Both the position numbers and the translations under genes were made by a program. The notes under the pieces were generated by a model that saw only the letters and a list, made by a program, of their open reading frames with translations, was not told the origin of the DNA and did not search any database. From assembly GCA_036971715.1 (NCBI GenBank), contig JAVHJL010000007.1:2418001-2482000 (forward strand): a stretch of DNA of 64,000 nucleotides, given 5' to 3'. The first letter of the stretch is position 1. Every line of letters starts with the position of its first letter. This document shows positions 11,268-21,579 of the stretch, piece by piece. Source of the stretch: Arthrobotrys musiformis (Eukaryota > Ascomycota > Orbiliomycetes > Orbiliales > Orbiliaceae).

Positions 11268-11987
11268 TACAGTTTAGTTCAGTTTCTCTCTTTTGATATC
11301 GATCATAGATGGCTTGGAGCAGGCATGCACATGCCACTAGCTTGCAATTGTTCGAGAACAAGTTATAAGTGGCCCCCTATACGAAGTTGTCAAATCAAAG
11401 TATATAACGCCTAAAAAAGGTACGCTAAAAAGTTCTCTGCTTTTCTTTTCTTTTCTTTTTTTTTTTTACAAATAAAATAAAATAAAATCTGTAAAATGGG
11501 CTAATATCCGGGTATCCTCCAGAGGCTGGGGATCTTGAAGTCTTTACATAAGCCATGCTGCTTCTGCGTTGCCAAGGCGTCCTCAAGTGTGGCATTTTGA
11601 CCGCCCCAACGCAAAAAGCGAGGTCAGATAACCGGCAGGCCGACGGCTCCATTGCGAACGTTCGAGCCCGACCGTATTCGGCGCCGGCTGCAGGAAGGAC
11701 CAGTCGCAGTTACAGATACAAAATGCATGACGCATAAACTAACAGACCGGGATACTTTCCAGCGACCCAATTTATTCTGTTCCGGATGAAACTCAGCTCA
11801 GGGTATTCCCTTTCTATAAATTTAACAGATATTATATTTAAGAACGTGGCCAAGCCCACCGTTGTATTCATTATATAATACATTGACGATATCCGGGCCA
11901 ACTTGTACAGCTTGGCTCATAACCGCAATTGAGGGCGCCGCGACAGCTTGCGCCGGCGCGCTCGCGGAACGAGGTCGGACTCATACA
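11268..11987. other. Spacer with low-complexity tracts
   Basis: Contains a T-rich tract with (CTTTT)n and (AAAAT)n runs at about 11440-11490, next to a CT-rich stretch. It holds the 3' end of the hypothetical gene and the upstream region of the F-box gene. No further gene seen. Confidence 0.5.
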
Positions 11988-13392
11988 ATGGATCCCAGCA
12001 TATGTTCCCAACATCCAAGCCCCGACAATATCAATGGGAATGCGCAGAGGACGAATATAACATCCCTCCCCCCCGAACTCCTCGAAAACATTTCCCTCCA
12101 AGTCGGAAAGCTAAATCCCAAAACATCATGGAACTTCTGCGCCTCCAACAAATATTTATATTCCACAATCGGGCCTGCGAATAATTTCCTCTGGTACCAA
12201 ATAACGGGGAAATTTGAAATCGGGAATACGAAATTCGTAAAGTATCGTCAGAATTTCGAGTATGCCACCCTCGCGAGACGGAAAGCCGCTTGGCCGCACC
12301 CCAGGTGCTGCGGTTGTGATAGTTCCGGCGGAGAGTTGCAGATGATTCAGAATTGGAGCCAGTTTAGGACTTTGGTTTATTTACTATTCTGCCGGAAGTG
12401 TTTGGATAAATACTACGTTTGTAAGATTTTATATTCCATTCTACAATCTTTGATAAGTATATCCAGTCGTAATTGACAATGTAATCATAGCCCTCACATC
12501 AATCGCAGAACTCAGGGCCACAGACCCCGTTCTCCAACATTTCTTCAGCAGCCACCCAGCCCTCAACTCCATCTGCCACGTCTACTGGAACCGCCGTTCC
12601 GAACTTGTCAGCAAAGAACTCTACAACCATGTAAAAACAATCTTCAACATAGACGACTCAGACCAAGCCAGCTTCCGCATCCTAACCGACCCGGAAATCA
12701 AAGAAATTCAAGAAAAAGCCAGCATGTTCGTCCCCACCTTCGTTCCGGCCGAACACCACCGCCACGTCCACGAACGTAGGTATCCAGAAGGTGTATCAGA
12801 AATCTATCGACGGGAGTACACTTCCTTCCACTTTTTATGCCCGCCGGCGTACTTTGAGGAGTTGTGGAACGGGTATGATAAAATGATGAGGAGGGTTAAA
12901 GTCGATCGGGGTAACTTATTGAATACTGGGTTACTGGGTTCGAGCAGTCTTAGAATCCACGAACCCCGTCGGGCGTTCTATTATTTTAGATACAATTTCC
13001 ATCGGAACCCTCGGCAGAGTAATAAGAACGAATTAATCTACGAGGGCGAATATCAAGCGCAACTGAGCCAATACGAAGGTCAAAGGGCGATTATCACGAG
13101 ACATAAATACTGTCAACAAGCGTTGGTCGCCTTATTCGGTCCGGGGGACGGGGTAGAATGGAGGGCGAGTAGAGTACAATGGCCTGAGTTTTTGATAGCG
13201 TTGTTCGATAAATGGTGTAAAGTGTCGTTCGGGGCTGGGGTTTGGCTTCCTGATAGACCGATGGCAAGGTGTCCGTACTGCCAGGGATTTTTTCAGGGTC
13301 CTGTTGGGGGTGGGGCGGAGAAGGGTTGGAGGGATGAACCTGAGAATCTTCTGGACCATATTACGGGTGTACATGGGGATATGCTCAGGTAG
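11988..13392 (+). CDS. F-box protein with C-terminal C2H2-like finger, 444 aa
   Basis: Exons 11988-12420 and 12491-13392; the 70-nt intron (GTAAGA..ATAG) restores the frame. F-box at about residues 22-60 (TSLPPELLENISLQV...SWNFCASNKYLYS). Further on there are paired cysteines (RCCGC about 108 and FCRKCLDKYY about 138) that could bind zinc, and at the C-terminus CPYC...LLDHITGVHGDML, a C-x2-C...H-x4-H finger-like end. F-box proteins are substrate receptors of SCF (Skp1-Cullin-F-box) ubiquitin ligases. Large lineage-specific families with Cys pairs after the F-box are common in fungi. The ATG at 11988 fits the F-box spacing; upstream in-frame codons (from about 11862) lack family features. Confidence 0.75.
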
Positions 13393-13994
13393 ATGTTGTT
13401 TTTTATGTATATATGACAAATTACGTATACCTGTGTCGGTATGTCTATACACCAACTTGTGTTCTGCTGAATAAGGGTAGACTCTTCTCTTCTAAACTCC
13501 GCACTCCTAACTTTCCCCATATATACATTGGCTTCTATGGTGTTAATTTATATATCTCTACATGGCACTGTTGTGCTGCGCTGGGCTTAATCGTGTAGAA
13601 GGGTCTTTGAGTTACTACGGTTATGGAACGTCAATGGCGCTCTCTCGCCTCGATACTAGGCGCTCCTGGTCGTCCCCGGATGCATACCGGTGAATCGCGA
13701 GGGAAAAAAAAAGGATCCATGGCCTCGTGGTTGCACGACACGGGATTTCCATCGGATTAAAACCTTCAACGAGTTTAGGGGACCCAGCTGTTAGGAATAG
13801 TTCACACTCTCGGTTTCTATAAAGGGGGTAAAGTGTATGTTGCTAAACCCGTGCGAAAAGGTGGTGAGGCTTCTAAGCTTGCAAAGTTTGAAAGAGAACT
13901 AGTGCGGCAACCTAATAATACACATCCACAAAGGGATTCAGGGAAAATGGAAAAGGAATACAACGAATGCTGGGGGCCGTGCAGAGAGATGCGT
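13393..13994. other. Spacer between convergent genes
   Basis: Carries the 3' ends of the F-box gene and of LEO1. Both genes point toward it. No additional gene or RNA was seen. Confidence 0.5.
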
Positions 13995-15752
13995 TTATTC
14001 GTCTTCGTCGCTATCGTCGATGATAACCTTTCTCTTTTTCCTGTCCGGGGCCCTTGATAATTCTCCGTCTGCATCCTCATCATCGCCAACCTCTGAGGCG
14101 GATCTCGCATTTGGTTTACTGGGGGATTTGGCCCGTTGTGGCTCTTCGTCTTCGTCGTCCGTGAATTTTGCTTCTGATTCTTCGTCTTCATCGTCATCGT
14201 CTTCGTCTCTGTGCCTTCTCTTTTCCTTCTTCTTCTTTCCTTTCTTCTTATCCTTCTTTCTACTGCTCCGGTACTCTTCCTCCTCTTCTGATTCGCTGAC
14301 TTCTTCCTCTTCCTCGTCACTATCCGGGTCTGCTTCGATGAAACCATCGTCATCGTCATCGTAGTAGTCGTCCTTTTCTCGTTTCGAGTATCCACCGCTC
14401 TTCTTCTTATGGTAGGATCTTCCGTTTTCCTCCTCATCTTCCTCTAGATCGTCGATGCCCATACCACTAGGGCCTCTTCTAACCTTCCTAGGCCCTCCGA
14501 CACCAGCCTCGGCCTCTTTAATCTTCCGGGCTTCAATCCTCTTCTTGTTCCTTTCGACCTCCCTTTCTAGGGCTTCGGCATCACGTCTCGCCTTCTCGGG
14601 ATCTTCGATCTTATAGGACAACTCCACCTGTTTCATTCCATCTTCCGTCCGTCGCTTCTGCGAAGCTTGGTAGCGCGCCGCAACCATTTGTTTGATGTCA
14701 TCGGTGATCAGATTATTGCTGGCCGAGACGACACCCATATTTTGGGTTGCATGGGCAAAGAAGCGGACTAATCTCGAATTCGCGAGCGGTTCTGCCAGGA
14801 ATGTGAAGCTGTCGTGTGTGGGGTTGTATTCTTTATCCGGCGGGGGGATGAGAGGTGTTGTGGGCAGATCGTACAGGCCTTCCTTCGAGCTACCGATTTG
14901 TAAAGAGAAGGTCCCGTCGGACCATTGTATTATCCTGCTGTTTGATTCCAGCTTCGATGGGTCGTAGGGGCTGTGACGCCATCGGATAGCGGTGGTGGCG
15001 AAGGTGTATGGTGTTATTGCTGCGTCCGGGGGGAGTTTGGGAGCCTGGAAGGTTTCGGGTTTGAAGACTTGAGGTGCTAGGGAGATGAATTGGGGGATTT
15101 TGAGCAGGTAGACTTCGTCGTCTGTTGATTGGGGGAGTTTGTGTAGGCCGATGTCGACTTCGTAGGAGGTCTCGTCGCGTTCTTCTTCGTCGAAGTGGGT
15201 GGTATCTTCGTAGTCTCTGCGACGGCGACGCGATTCGTTACCTGAGTCGTCGCCGGAGTCTAGTTCTGAGTCGTCTAGCGTTCGTTCCCTGTTTCAACCG
15301 TCAGCGGATTGTCCGTCCAAGCTTCTGTACAACTTGAGAGAGAGAGGTTCGGCGTACTTCCTCGAAGGCCCGGCGTCGTCCATGTCCAAATCACTCCCAC
15401 CACCGAACAGATCAGCATCCAAATCAGATGCATCGTCCTTCAGGTCCTCATTGTCATCGCTATCTTGAGGCGATGCCTGCCGTCGCGAACGAGGTTTTGG
15501 AGGGGGTTCATCGTCGTCATCGTCGTCAAGGATATTTTGGAGTCCGTCGTCTGTAGCCTTTGGAGCCGGAGAGATGGATCGGGCATCATCGTCGTCGTCA
15601 TCGTCCGAGGCTGCTTGACGCCTCCGGGACGGCGGTGGAGGGTCGGACATATCTACAGGTGCGAACCAGAGCCAGGATTAGTTCTCTATGAGTTTAAGGC
15701 GAATTGGCGAATTTGAAGAGAAGATACGCGTACCTGAGAGTGGTGAAGACAT
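13995..15752 (-). CDS. LEO1: LEO1, RNA polymerase II-associated Paf1 complex subunit, 535 aa
   Basis: Exons 15752-15734, 15652-15358, 15288-13995. The second intron is 69 nt (GTACGC, branch GCTGAC, AACAG) and hides an in-frame TGA; removing it gives AGPSRK-ERTLDDSELDSGDD, the usual Leo1 run. The first mini-exon (MSSPLS) is spliced by GTACGC..TGTAG with an ACTAAT branch; if it is not used, translation starts at 15650 (MSDPPPPSRRR). The protein has an acidic, low-complexity N-terminus, the Leo1 core (LPQFISLAPQVFKPETF..., residues about 150-300: IRWRHSPYDPSKLESNSR, IIQWSDGTFSL, FTFLAEPLANSRLVRFF) and a long acidic/basic C-terminus (DEEEEEVSESEEEEE; KKKGKKKKEK). Leo1 pairs with Paf1, binds chromatin in the nucleus, and supports transcription elongation and histone modification. 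Confidence 0.93.
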
Positions 15753-16975
15753 TGTGATTATAGGAATAGTGCTGGAGACCAGCAGAAGAGGTAGATGGGA
15801 GGTTGTAGGATGAGGCTCTTGGAGCGATGAGTAGCAGTCGTGATGGCTGTAAGTGGTGTTCGAGACCAAAGTTGGCTTGAAGATGTTTGGCGACAGAAAT
15901 GCCAAGACCGAGACCGAGACGGCAGGCAACGCGGGTAAACTCTGGTTACTAAGAACAGACCTAGCTCCAGCAGCGTTGAAGCGGAGGCAACAAGAAAGGG
16001 GCATCAAGAACCACTAAGAAGTAACTACTGCTCCAGCTAGCCACGAAGCTTGATAGTCCACAACTTCCTCCTCTTCTTCTTGGTCAGTCTTGTCCGTAGG
16101 TGCATATTGCCGACGTTCGCTATTTCTTAGTAATCAGTCAGTTTCGGGGTTATTCGAGGAGTCGACTTGGAAGACAAGATATCAATATCACATCGATACA
16201 GGTAGCTCGATTGTATCACAGGTAGGTCGAAGCTCCCATAACAGAGCTATGCTCTGCTATGCTACATGCTGTGTAGCTGTAACAGTGACACTTGCAATTG
16301 CATGCAGTCCATCATATCATGGGCTATATTCTCCCTACAGTTTTATATGCTTTTATATATGATATTTATTAGCTAAGCTAACCGGCAGCTTGGAAGCACT
16401 TTGCAGCACAGCTCAGTTCACAGTGGTGCTTCTTAGTGGAGTGGTGCTAGTGCAGCCAATTGAACGGGAGCCAACCCAAACCGTCGACGTTGACCAAACA
16501 CTCTCCCTCAACCCGCAACTCGCAACTCTCCTTCTCTCCTTCACCTTCACCTTCATCAACCAACCAACCTCAACATCATCGTCGCCATCACCAACCTCTC
16601 ACGTCCACCATCCTCACACATCACCACGCCATACCTCACGGCTCAATTACCTCAATCCCTTCCTTTATATCGTTTGTCTTGTTTCGGACACCGGTGGAAC
16701 CGGCCAGCAAGCATAACGGGCTTTTCTGGGTAGGACTGACCTGATTCCCCTTGGTTGATTCATCTCCATACATATCCTCCTCTCCTGGTGGCTTCTTCTG
16801 GACTCTTTACTTGGACTTTTGGATTCTGGACTCCTGGACTCCTGGATAACTGGATACCTGGAACCCTGAATATCACGACCTCCACTTCCATCGGCTGGGT
16901 GGATCTTTTTGATATTCCTACTACATCGCATCATCAACTTGGATCTCGGAGTTTGCACCTCCCCAAGCCTTCACG
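15753..16975. other. Divergent upstream region of LEO1 and MOB2
   Basis: About 1.2 kb. From 16490 to 16660 it is C/A/T-rich with CAACC, CACC and TTCACC runs, which is typical of fungal 5' leader sequences. No gene is supported. Small frames here are low-complexity artefacts. Confidence 0.5.
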
Positions 16976-18516
16976 ATGAGCTTCCTCAACAGCATTGGGT
17001 ATGTCCGCTGCAAAGCTTGCAGTTGGTTCGTTGGTTCATCCTGCTCTGTTGGCCTAGTATCAAGACACTCTTAGCATGTTTGAGCTTTGTTTCCTCAAAG
17101 AGCGTCCGCCTGGTACTAGGCCTGGTCCACCCCCGTCTATCCCCCATGATGCCATGATGTCAGGCCTTGAGAGCTTCAGGTGTCCTTTTATCTCCATCTC
17201 AATCTTCATCTTCACCAACAGCCTCCTCACTTGATCAGTTTTTTGTCTACTGTTTTCAATTTCTGTATCATCATCAGACTTGTTCTTGAGGGTCAATCTT
17301 GCCTACCATGGAGAAACAAGAAGAGAACATGATGGATGGTGATCCTAGTTTTCCATACCTCCAAAAGTTTCTTAGTCTTATGTTTGTTGTGGTCTCAACA
17401 TCGATTGAGCTTTTCCTTCTGCTTTTGGTTCTCCCTATCATCATTATTTCAGTGATTCAATCGCTTACATCTTTTTTCGATGACAGTCGTAAGTTTAACC
17501 CGGATGGGAAACGCAAGGGGAGCAAGGCCCCGCCTTTGCCAAACATGCCCGGATCCAGCGGTTCGTTTGGCAGCGGGAGCGGGAATGGAACTCCAAGCTC
17601 TAGCACTAGCTCGGTTGTTCACCGACCTGTCACTCAAGGAGTCGCACGTCCGTTGTTCATCTGCAAGCCCTATGTGAACTCTCATCTCCTCAAGGGCAAT
17701 TTCAAAACCATTGTGGTCCTCCCTAAGCATGTCGACCAAGGTGAATGGATCGCCCTAAATAGTAAGTTATCTCATTCGATACTAAAAAACCGGGCTTGTG
17801 AACGTTGAGGCTAATTGGTTTGTCTTAGCATTCGAATTCTACGAGTACATCAAGCTCTTCTACAATACCTCGCTTGAGTTCTGCGTTCATTGCAAGACAA
17901 TGTCTGCCGGTCCTGGGTAAGTTGCTTGCTCTCACCTCCTGCCTCCCGAGTTCGTGCTCAGTATTAACGTCGTTCAGTACCGATTACTACTGGCTGGGTA
18001 CTGATCGTCAGCCACGCCCACTTCCCGCTGCCACGTACATCGAGTACGTTTTGACCTGGATCAACAATCGTCTCACGGATGAGACCGTCTTTCCAACTCG
18101 CCCACCCAATACTCTCAACCCTGGTGGCCAGACTCAAATTATTGGGGCTCCTCACGCTGCCCAGGGTGGTCAGACTTGGATTGGCAAGGAGGCTGGTTTC
18201 CCACCAACCTTCTTCCCTAGCTGTCAAGCTATTTTCAAGCAGATGTTCCGCGTCTTCGCGCACATCTATCACACCCATTTCGTCAACATTGTTCATTTGA
18301 GTATGGAGGCACACTTGAACTCCTTCTTCGCTCACTTTATCATGTTTTCGAGGGTAAGTCCACTCCTCAGTTGTCAGCTATTTTTTCCGAAGCTTGCTTA
18401 TATCTTTGTAGGAGTTCTCGCTTCTCGATCCACGTGATCTTGAGCCCCTCAAGCCATTGATCGATGCCTTTGATGAGAAGGGAATGTCACAAGGGATCAA
18501 GAACGCCCCGGCCTAG
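16976..18516 (+). CDS. MOB2-type kinase activator, divergent, 288 aa
   Basis: Exons 16976-16998, 17487-17761, 17829-17916, 17978-18353, 18412-18516; introns of 488, 67, 61 and 58 nt all have GT..AG ends. The start MSFLNSIG-RKFNPDGK matches the usual Mob N-terminus. Mob/phocein core: RPLFICKPYV, KTIVVLPKHVD, EWIALNTFEFYEYI, EFCVHCKTMSAGPG, YIEYVLTWI, FRVFAHIYHTHF, EAHLNSFFAHFIMFSREF. Features such as KGNFKTIVVLPK and FSREFSLLDP place it with Mob2 (partner of NDR kinases Cbk1/Cot-1, polarity and septation) and not Mob1. Oddities: the first zinc pair is C-x2-C where Mob proteins usually have C-x4-C; about 28 extra residues (PPNTLNPGG...) split the loop before FPPTFFPSC; there is an alternative in-frame start inside intron 1, and an open frame after the stop. 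A lineage-specific Mob2 paralogue is possible. Confidence 0.85.
17308..17486 (+). other. Possible alternative first exon of MOB2 encoding a membrane segment
   Basis: Within the 488-nt first intron an ATG in a strong context (ctaccATGg) opens a frame that runs without a stop straight into MOB2 exon 2 in the correct frame. It would encode about 60 residues, with a long hydrophobic stretch (LMFVVVSTSIELFLLLLVLP and further Ile/Val), that is, a membrane anchor before the Mob domain. An internal promoter or retained intron would be needed. Only transcript data can decide. Confidence 0.35.
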
Positions 18517-18921
18517 GATGCCAAGGGGCCTCCTGATACTAAGTCGCATGGTTCTCGTCAACAGTGTATTCCTCCCTCTGGTTCTTCTGGTCATGGTTCT
18601 TCTGGTCGTGGTTCTTCTGGTCACTGCTCTTCTGGTCACGGTTCTGGTCTCGAGGGTTCTCGTCATGCTCCTCACCACTACGGTGGGTCTGGTTACGGTT
18701 CTCAAGGGGAAGGCAATTTCGGTCACCGTTCTGGTGATCGCCGACCTTCTCAAAACCGTGGTTCTAGACATCGTAGTTCCGAGCGCCATGGATCGGAGCA
18801 CCGTGGGCATGAGAATCGTGGGCATTGGGGCCGTGGGTACGATCACCATGGCTCTACCCCCCATGCTGCTCAGCACGTCCCAGCGCCTCGCTCTGACGCT
18901 TACGCTCCATCGAACGTCTAG
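18517..18921 (+). other. 134-codon open frame directly after the MOB2 stop codon
   Basis: Following the TAG at 18514-18516 the same frame stays open for 134 codons to a TAG at 18919. The product would be Gly/Ser/His/Arg-rich (SSGHGSSGRGSSGH repeats, then GHENRGHWGRGYDHHGS). Codons are strongly biased to GGT, TCT, CGT and CAC, as in a highly expressed gene. There is no ATG in it, so it cannot be a gene of its own. Explanations: stop-codon readthrough, a recent nonsense mutation, a sequence error, or chance. Confidence 0.45.
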
Positions 18922-19568
18922 TATTACGCTTGATCGAGTATTTTTTGGATTTTCTATGATGCTGCACACATTTTCTTACTACACATATTAGCATGCGGGA
19001 AAGCGGGTTTTCTACATATTTCTCTTTGTGTCTTTTTTTGTGTGTTTCCTTTCCCTTTCCTTTTACCATCTGGTCATGTACTTTTAATATTACGTCACGA
19101 TGGATTATCTGTGGTTCGGGGAACGTATGTACTGGCGTGAAGCCAACGTGTGATTCCTGTGACCGACAGAGACTGGGGAGCTAGTAGTGGCATTGAATGC
19201 TGCTAGGCGAGGGAATACTGACGACTTTGGCCTGTTGCTTGCTACCTCCCACGCGTAAACGTCAAGCTACTTAAGTAATTATGACTGTGAACATGTCCTC
19301 CGCGCAATACGGCCGCTGATATCAAGAACAAACGAGGTGTGAACAGCCTCTTTCTTGTGATTAAACATATAAAGTCACGTGCCATAATGCTAAGTACTCG
19401 AGCAAAGGTATGTTTGCAGGCGGTGGGCCACAATTGAGGGTGGCCGGCCCCATATCTTCACAAGCTCGTAAAATATACAGCAAAAATAATAGTAACACAG
19501 CTCTTCGAACCCTCTCCCCTTTTGCACCAATCCTTCCCCGGTTCTCTACATAAGGAGGTTTTGGGCCT
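18922..19568. other. Spacer, no gene seen
   Basis: 3' regions of the convergent MOB2 and EMP24 genes. CT-rich tract near 19010-19065. Nothing else supported. Confidence 0.5.
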
Positions 19569-20285
19569 TTAAACCACCCTCTTGATCTCGAAGAACCTCT
19601 TGAGATAGAACACCTGGAATACGCAATTGCCCACCAAGACGAACAGCTGACAGATACTCCACCATTTAACCCTATCGTTCGTGCTTTCGGCGGTATTCCT
19701 GTGCACCCGTTCCCTGAGAACGATGTACTCCTGTTCATCCTTGACGGCGTTTAGGTTCTCGGCGAGGAGTCTGACTTCCTTTTCCAGGGGGTCGGAAGGG
19801 TGGTCTTCTTCTGCGACGTAGACTACGCCGTGGACGTTGAAGGAGACTTCTTTGGAGGAGACGGAGGAACCTTCGTTTGAGAAGCAGTAGGTGTATTTAC
19901 CGTCCTCGTGGGCGGTGAAGGAGTGGTCGCCCATTGAGGTGTGTGGTTCGTTGATGCGGAGGCTGCCGGAGGGGTCTTGAATCTGGTTGTTCATTATGGG
20001 TTAGTAACTTTGATATTGTTTTCACGGATGGTTATGGTCGTGTGGGATTGTATATAGGTCGTATATGGTGGGTACGGGGAAAGGGAGGAGGTTTACCCAA
20101 AAGTCGATATCTAGATTACCGGCACCACCGAATTCTCGATCGCCGACCTGGAAGGTGACGGTCATTTTGTCGTCTTTGTGCAGGTTCTCGTGGAAGCATT
20201 CTCGCGAGTGGGCCATCAATTGGATGTTATGTGCTGCGACGAGGGAGGAGAGGAGGAGGGTCGATAGGGTCCTTAGTGAGCGCAT
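19569..20285 (-). CDS. EMP24: p24-family cargo receptor, EMP24 type, 200 aa
   Basis: Exons 20285-20097 and 19982-19569; the 114-nt intron has a TTACTAAC branch site and a CCAG end. Signal peptide (residues 1-18, MRSLRTLSTLLLSSLVAA), GOLD domain (ECFHENL, LDIDFWIQDPSG, GKYTYCFSNEGSSVSSKEVSF; the two conserved cysteines are present), coiled coil (about 115-165, EQEYIVLRERVHRNTAE), one membrane segment (about 170-190) and a short tail YLKRFFEIKRVV. The FF motif (COPII binding) and VV end match Emp24 (p24-beta), which cycles between ER and Golgi and helps export GPI-anchored proteins. Length is normal for the family. Confidence 0.92.
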
Positions 20286-20850
20286 TTTTTATATATTTCC
20301 CGGTGGGTAGTCCTTCTTCGCGTGGATTAATTGGTGGACGAGGGGGAGTCGAAGGATGTGGTGTCGGGGGGTAGGAGGACGGGAGGAGGTGGTCGTGATG
20401 GGTCGTGATAGTGGTTGATAGAAGAAGAAGAAGCAACAGGGAGAACAAGAACAAAGTAGCCAGCTTGGAGGTTTAGTTTGGGCCCGAAGCGACAGGGGAC
20501 CAGCTGCTGTTGCTGGGCTGGCTGGCTGGGCGGGTTTTTTAAGCCGCAAAAAAGGACGACAAACGGCGTTTCTTTGGGTTTGGGCACGCTATTGCTGCAA
20601 TGCAACCTCAACTTCAACTTCAACTTCAACCTCATCATCGACCCTTTTTTTTGACCGAATCTTGATGACCTTACGACCTTCCACGAAATAGAGACTAACG
20701 CGGCGATATTCCATCCTTTCCGTTATCATCGTACCGGTTCGAACAGCGGCTGCCGGGTTTTTGGTTTGCTAGAAGCGCAGGGAAGGACCAGTAACACGAA
20801 CCCGTCGCGGTCGAAGAGCTGTAACTTATACAACGGTCCGGGTGTTCACG
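20286..20850. promoter_or_regulatory. Divergent promoter region of EMP24 and LSM8
   Basis: 565 bp between the two start codons, with A/G-rich and T/C-rich tracts (for example GAAGAAGAAGAAGC at about 20422, CAACTTCAACTTCAACTTCAACCTC at 20607). No defined factor site stands out. Both neighbours are housekeeping genes. Confidence 0.4.
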
Positions 20851-21356
20851 ATGTCACAGTTAACGGCTTACATCGACAGTAAATCGCTTTTATCCCGTAT
20901 ATATGGACAGGAATCTAGCTAATAGTTGTGTCTAGAAACTGTCACAGTCATTACCTCCGACGGCAGGACCCTAATCGTAAGTCCCCCTCCCCCACCTTCC
21001 ACCACCTACCCATCCCACATTACCACCCCATCTATTCAAGAAAAAATCAATTTTTAAACCACTGAATTCCTAAGATCGATATCCCACCTTGAAATATATA
21101 TGGAAAAAAACAGGGCACCCTCCTCGGCCACGATCAAACTACAAACTTAATCCTTCAAAACACGCGAGAACGGATTTTCCAAACGCTAGATACCGATGTT
21201 GAGAGCACGCCCAGCGAGGTGGTGGAGCACGGATTGTATTTGATCCGTGGGGATAATGTGCTGGTTTGTGGGTTGGTGGATGAGAAGATGGATGCGGAGA
21301 TCAATTGGACGAAAGTTAGGGCGCAGCCGTTTGGGACTGTCAAGCATGCTACATAG
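20851..21356 (+). CDS. LSM8: LSM8, U6 snRNA-associated Sm-like protein, 103 aa
   Basis: Exons 20851-20878, 20936-20976, 21114-21356 (introns 57 and 137 nt). Spliced start MSQLTAYIDK-TVTVITSDGRTLI-GTLLGHDQ. Sm1 motif: VTVITSDGRTLIGTLLGHDQTTNLIL; Sm2: GLYLIRGDNVLVCGLVDE, with the Arg-Gly-Asp RNA-binding tripeptide; the tail (INWTKVRAQPFGTVKH) matches Lsm8. Lsm8 defines the nuclear Lsm2-8 ring that binds the U-rich 3' end of U6 snRNA. The gene is short and its exons are easily missed because the first two are tiny. Family length is about 95-110 residues, so it is complete. Confidence 0.93.
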
Positions 21357-21579
21357 GCGATTACCACCTATTAGTCCAGCACTAGATTTGAATGTCACAA
21401 ATCGGGAGTGGTTGGTTCGCATGGAAAGATATACGCCTTCATAGATGGGACCTCATGGCGGAGGAAAGAGATACAGATACTGTCGACATTCGCGGCTAGA
21501 CGACATTTTTAACCGTTCTGGCTAGCTGATTTTACATAATTAATTTGTTACCTGCCGAATACGTGTGCATACTGGATAT

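Noticed and set aside
14020..14364. Ser-rich frame on the plus strand
   Set aside because: Shadow of the acidic repeats of LEO1 on the other strand.
18487..18969. Arg/Thr-rich frame on the minus strand
   Set aside because: Antisense of the Gly/Ser/His-rich repeats that continue the MOB2 frame; composition is explained by that.
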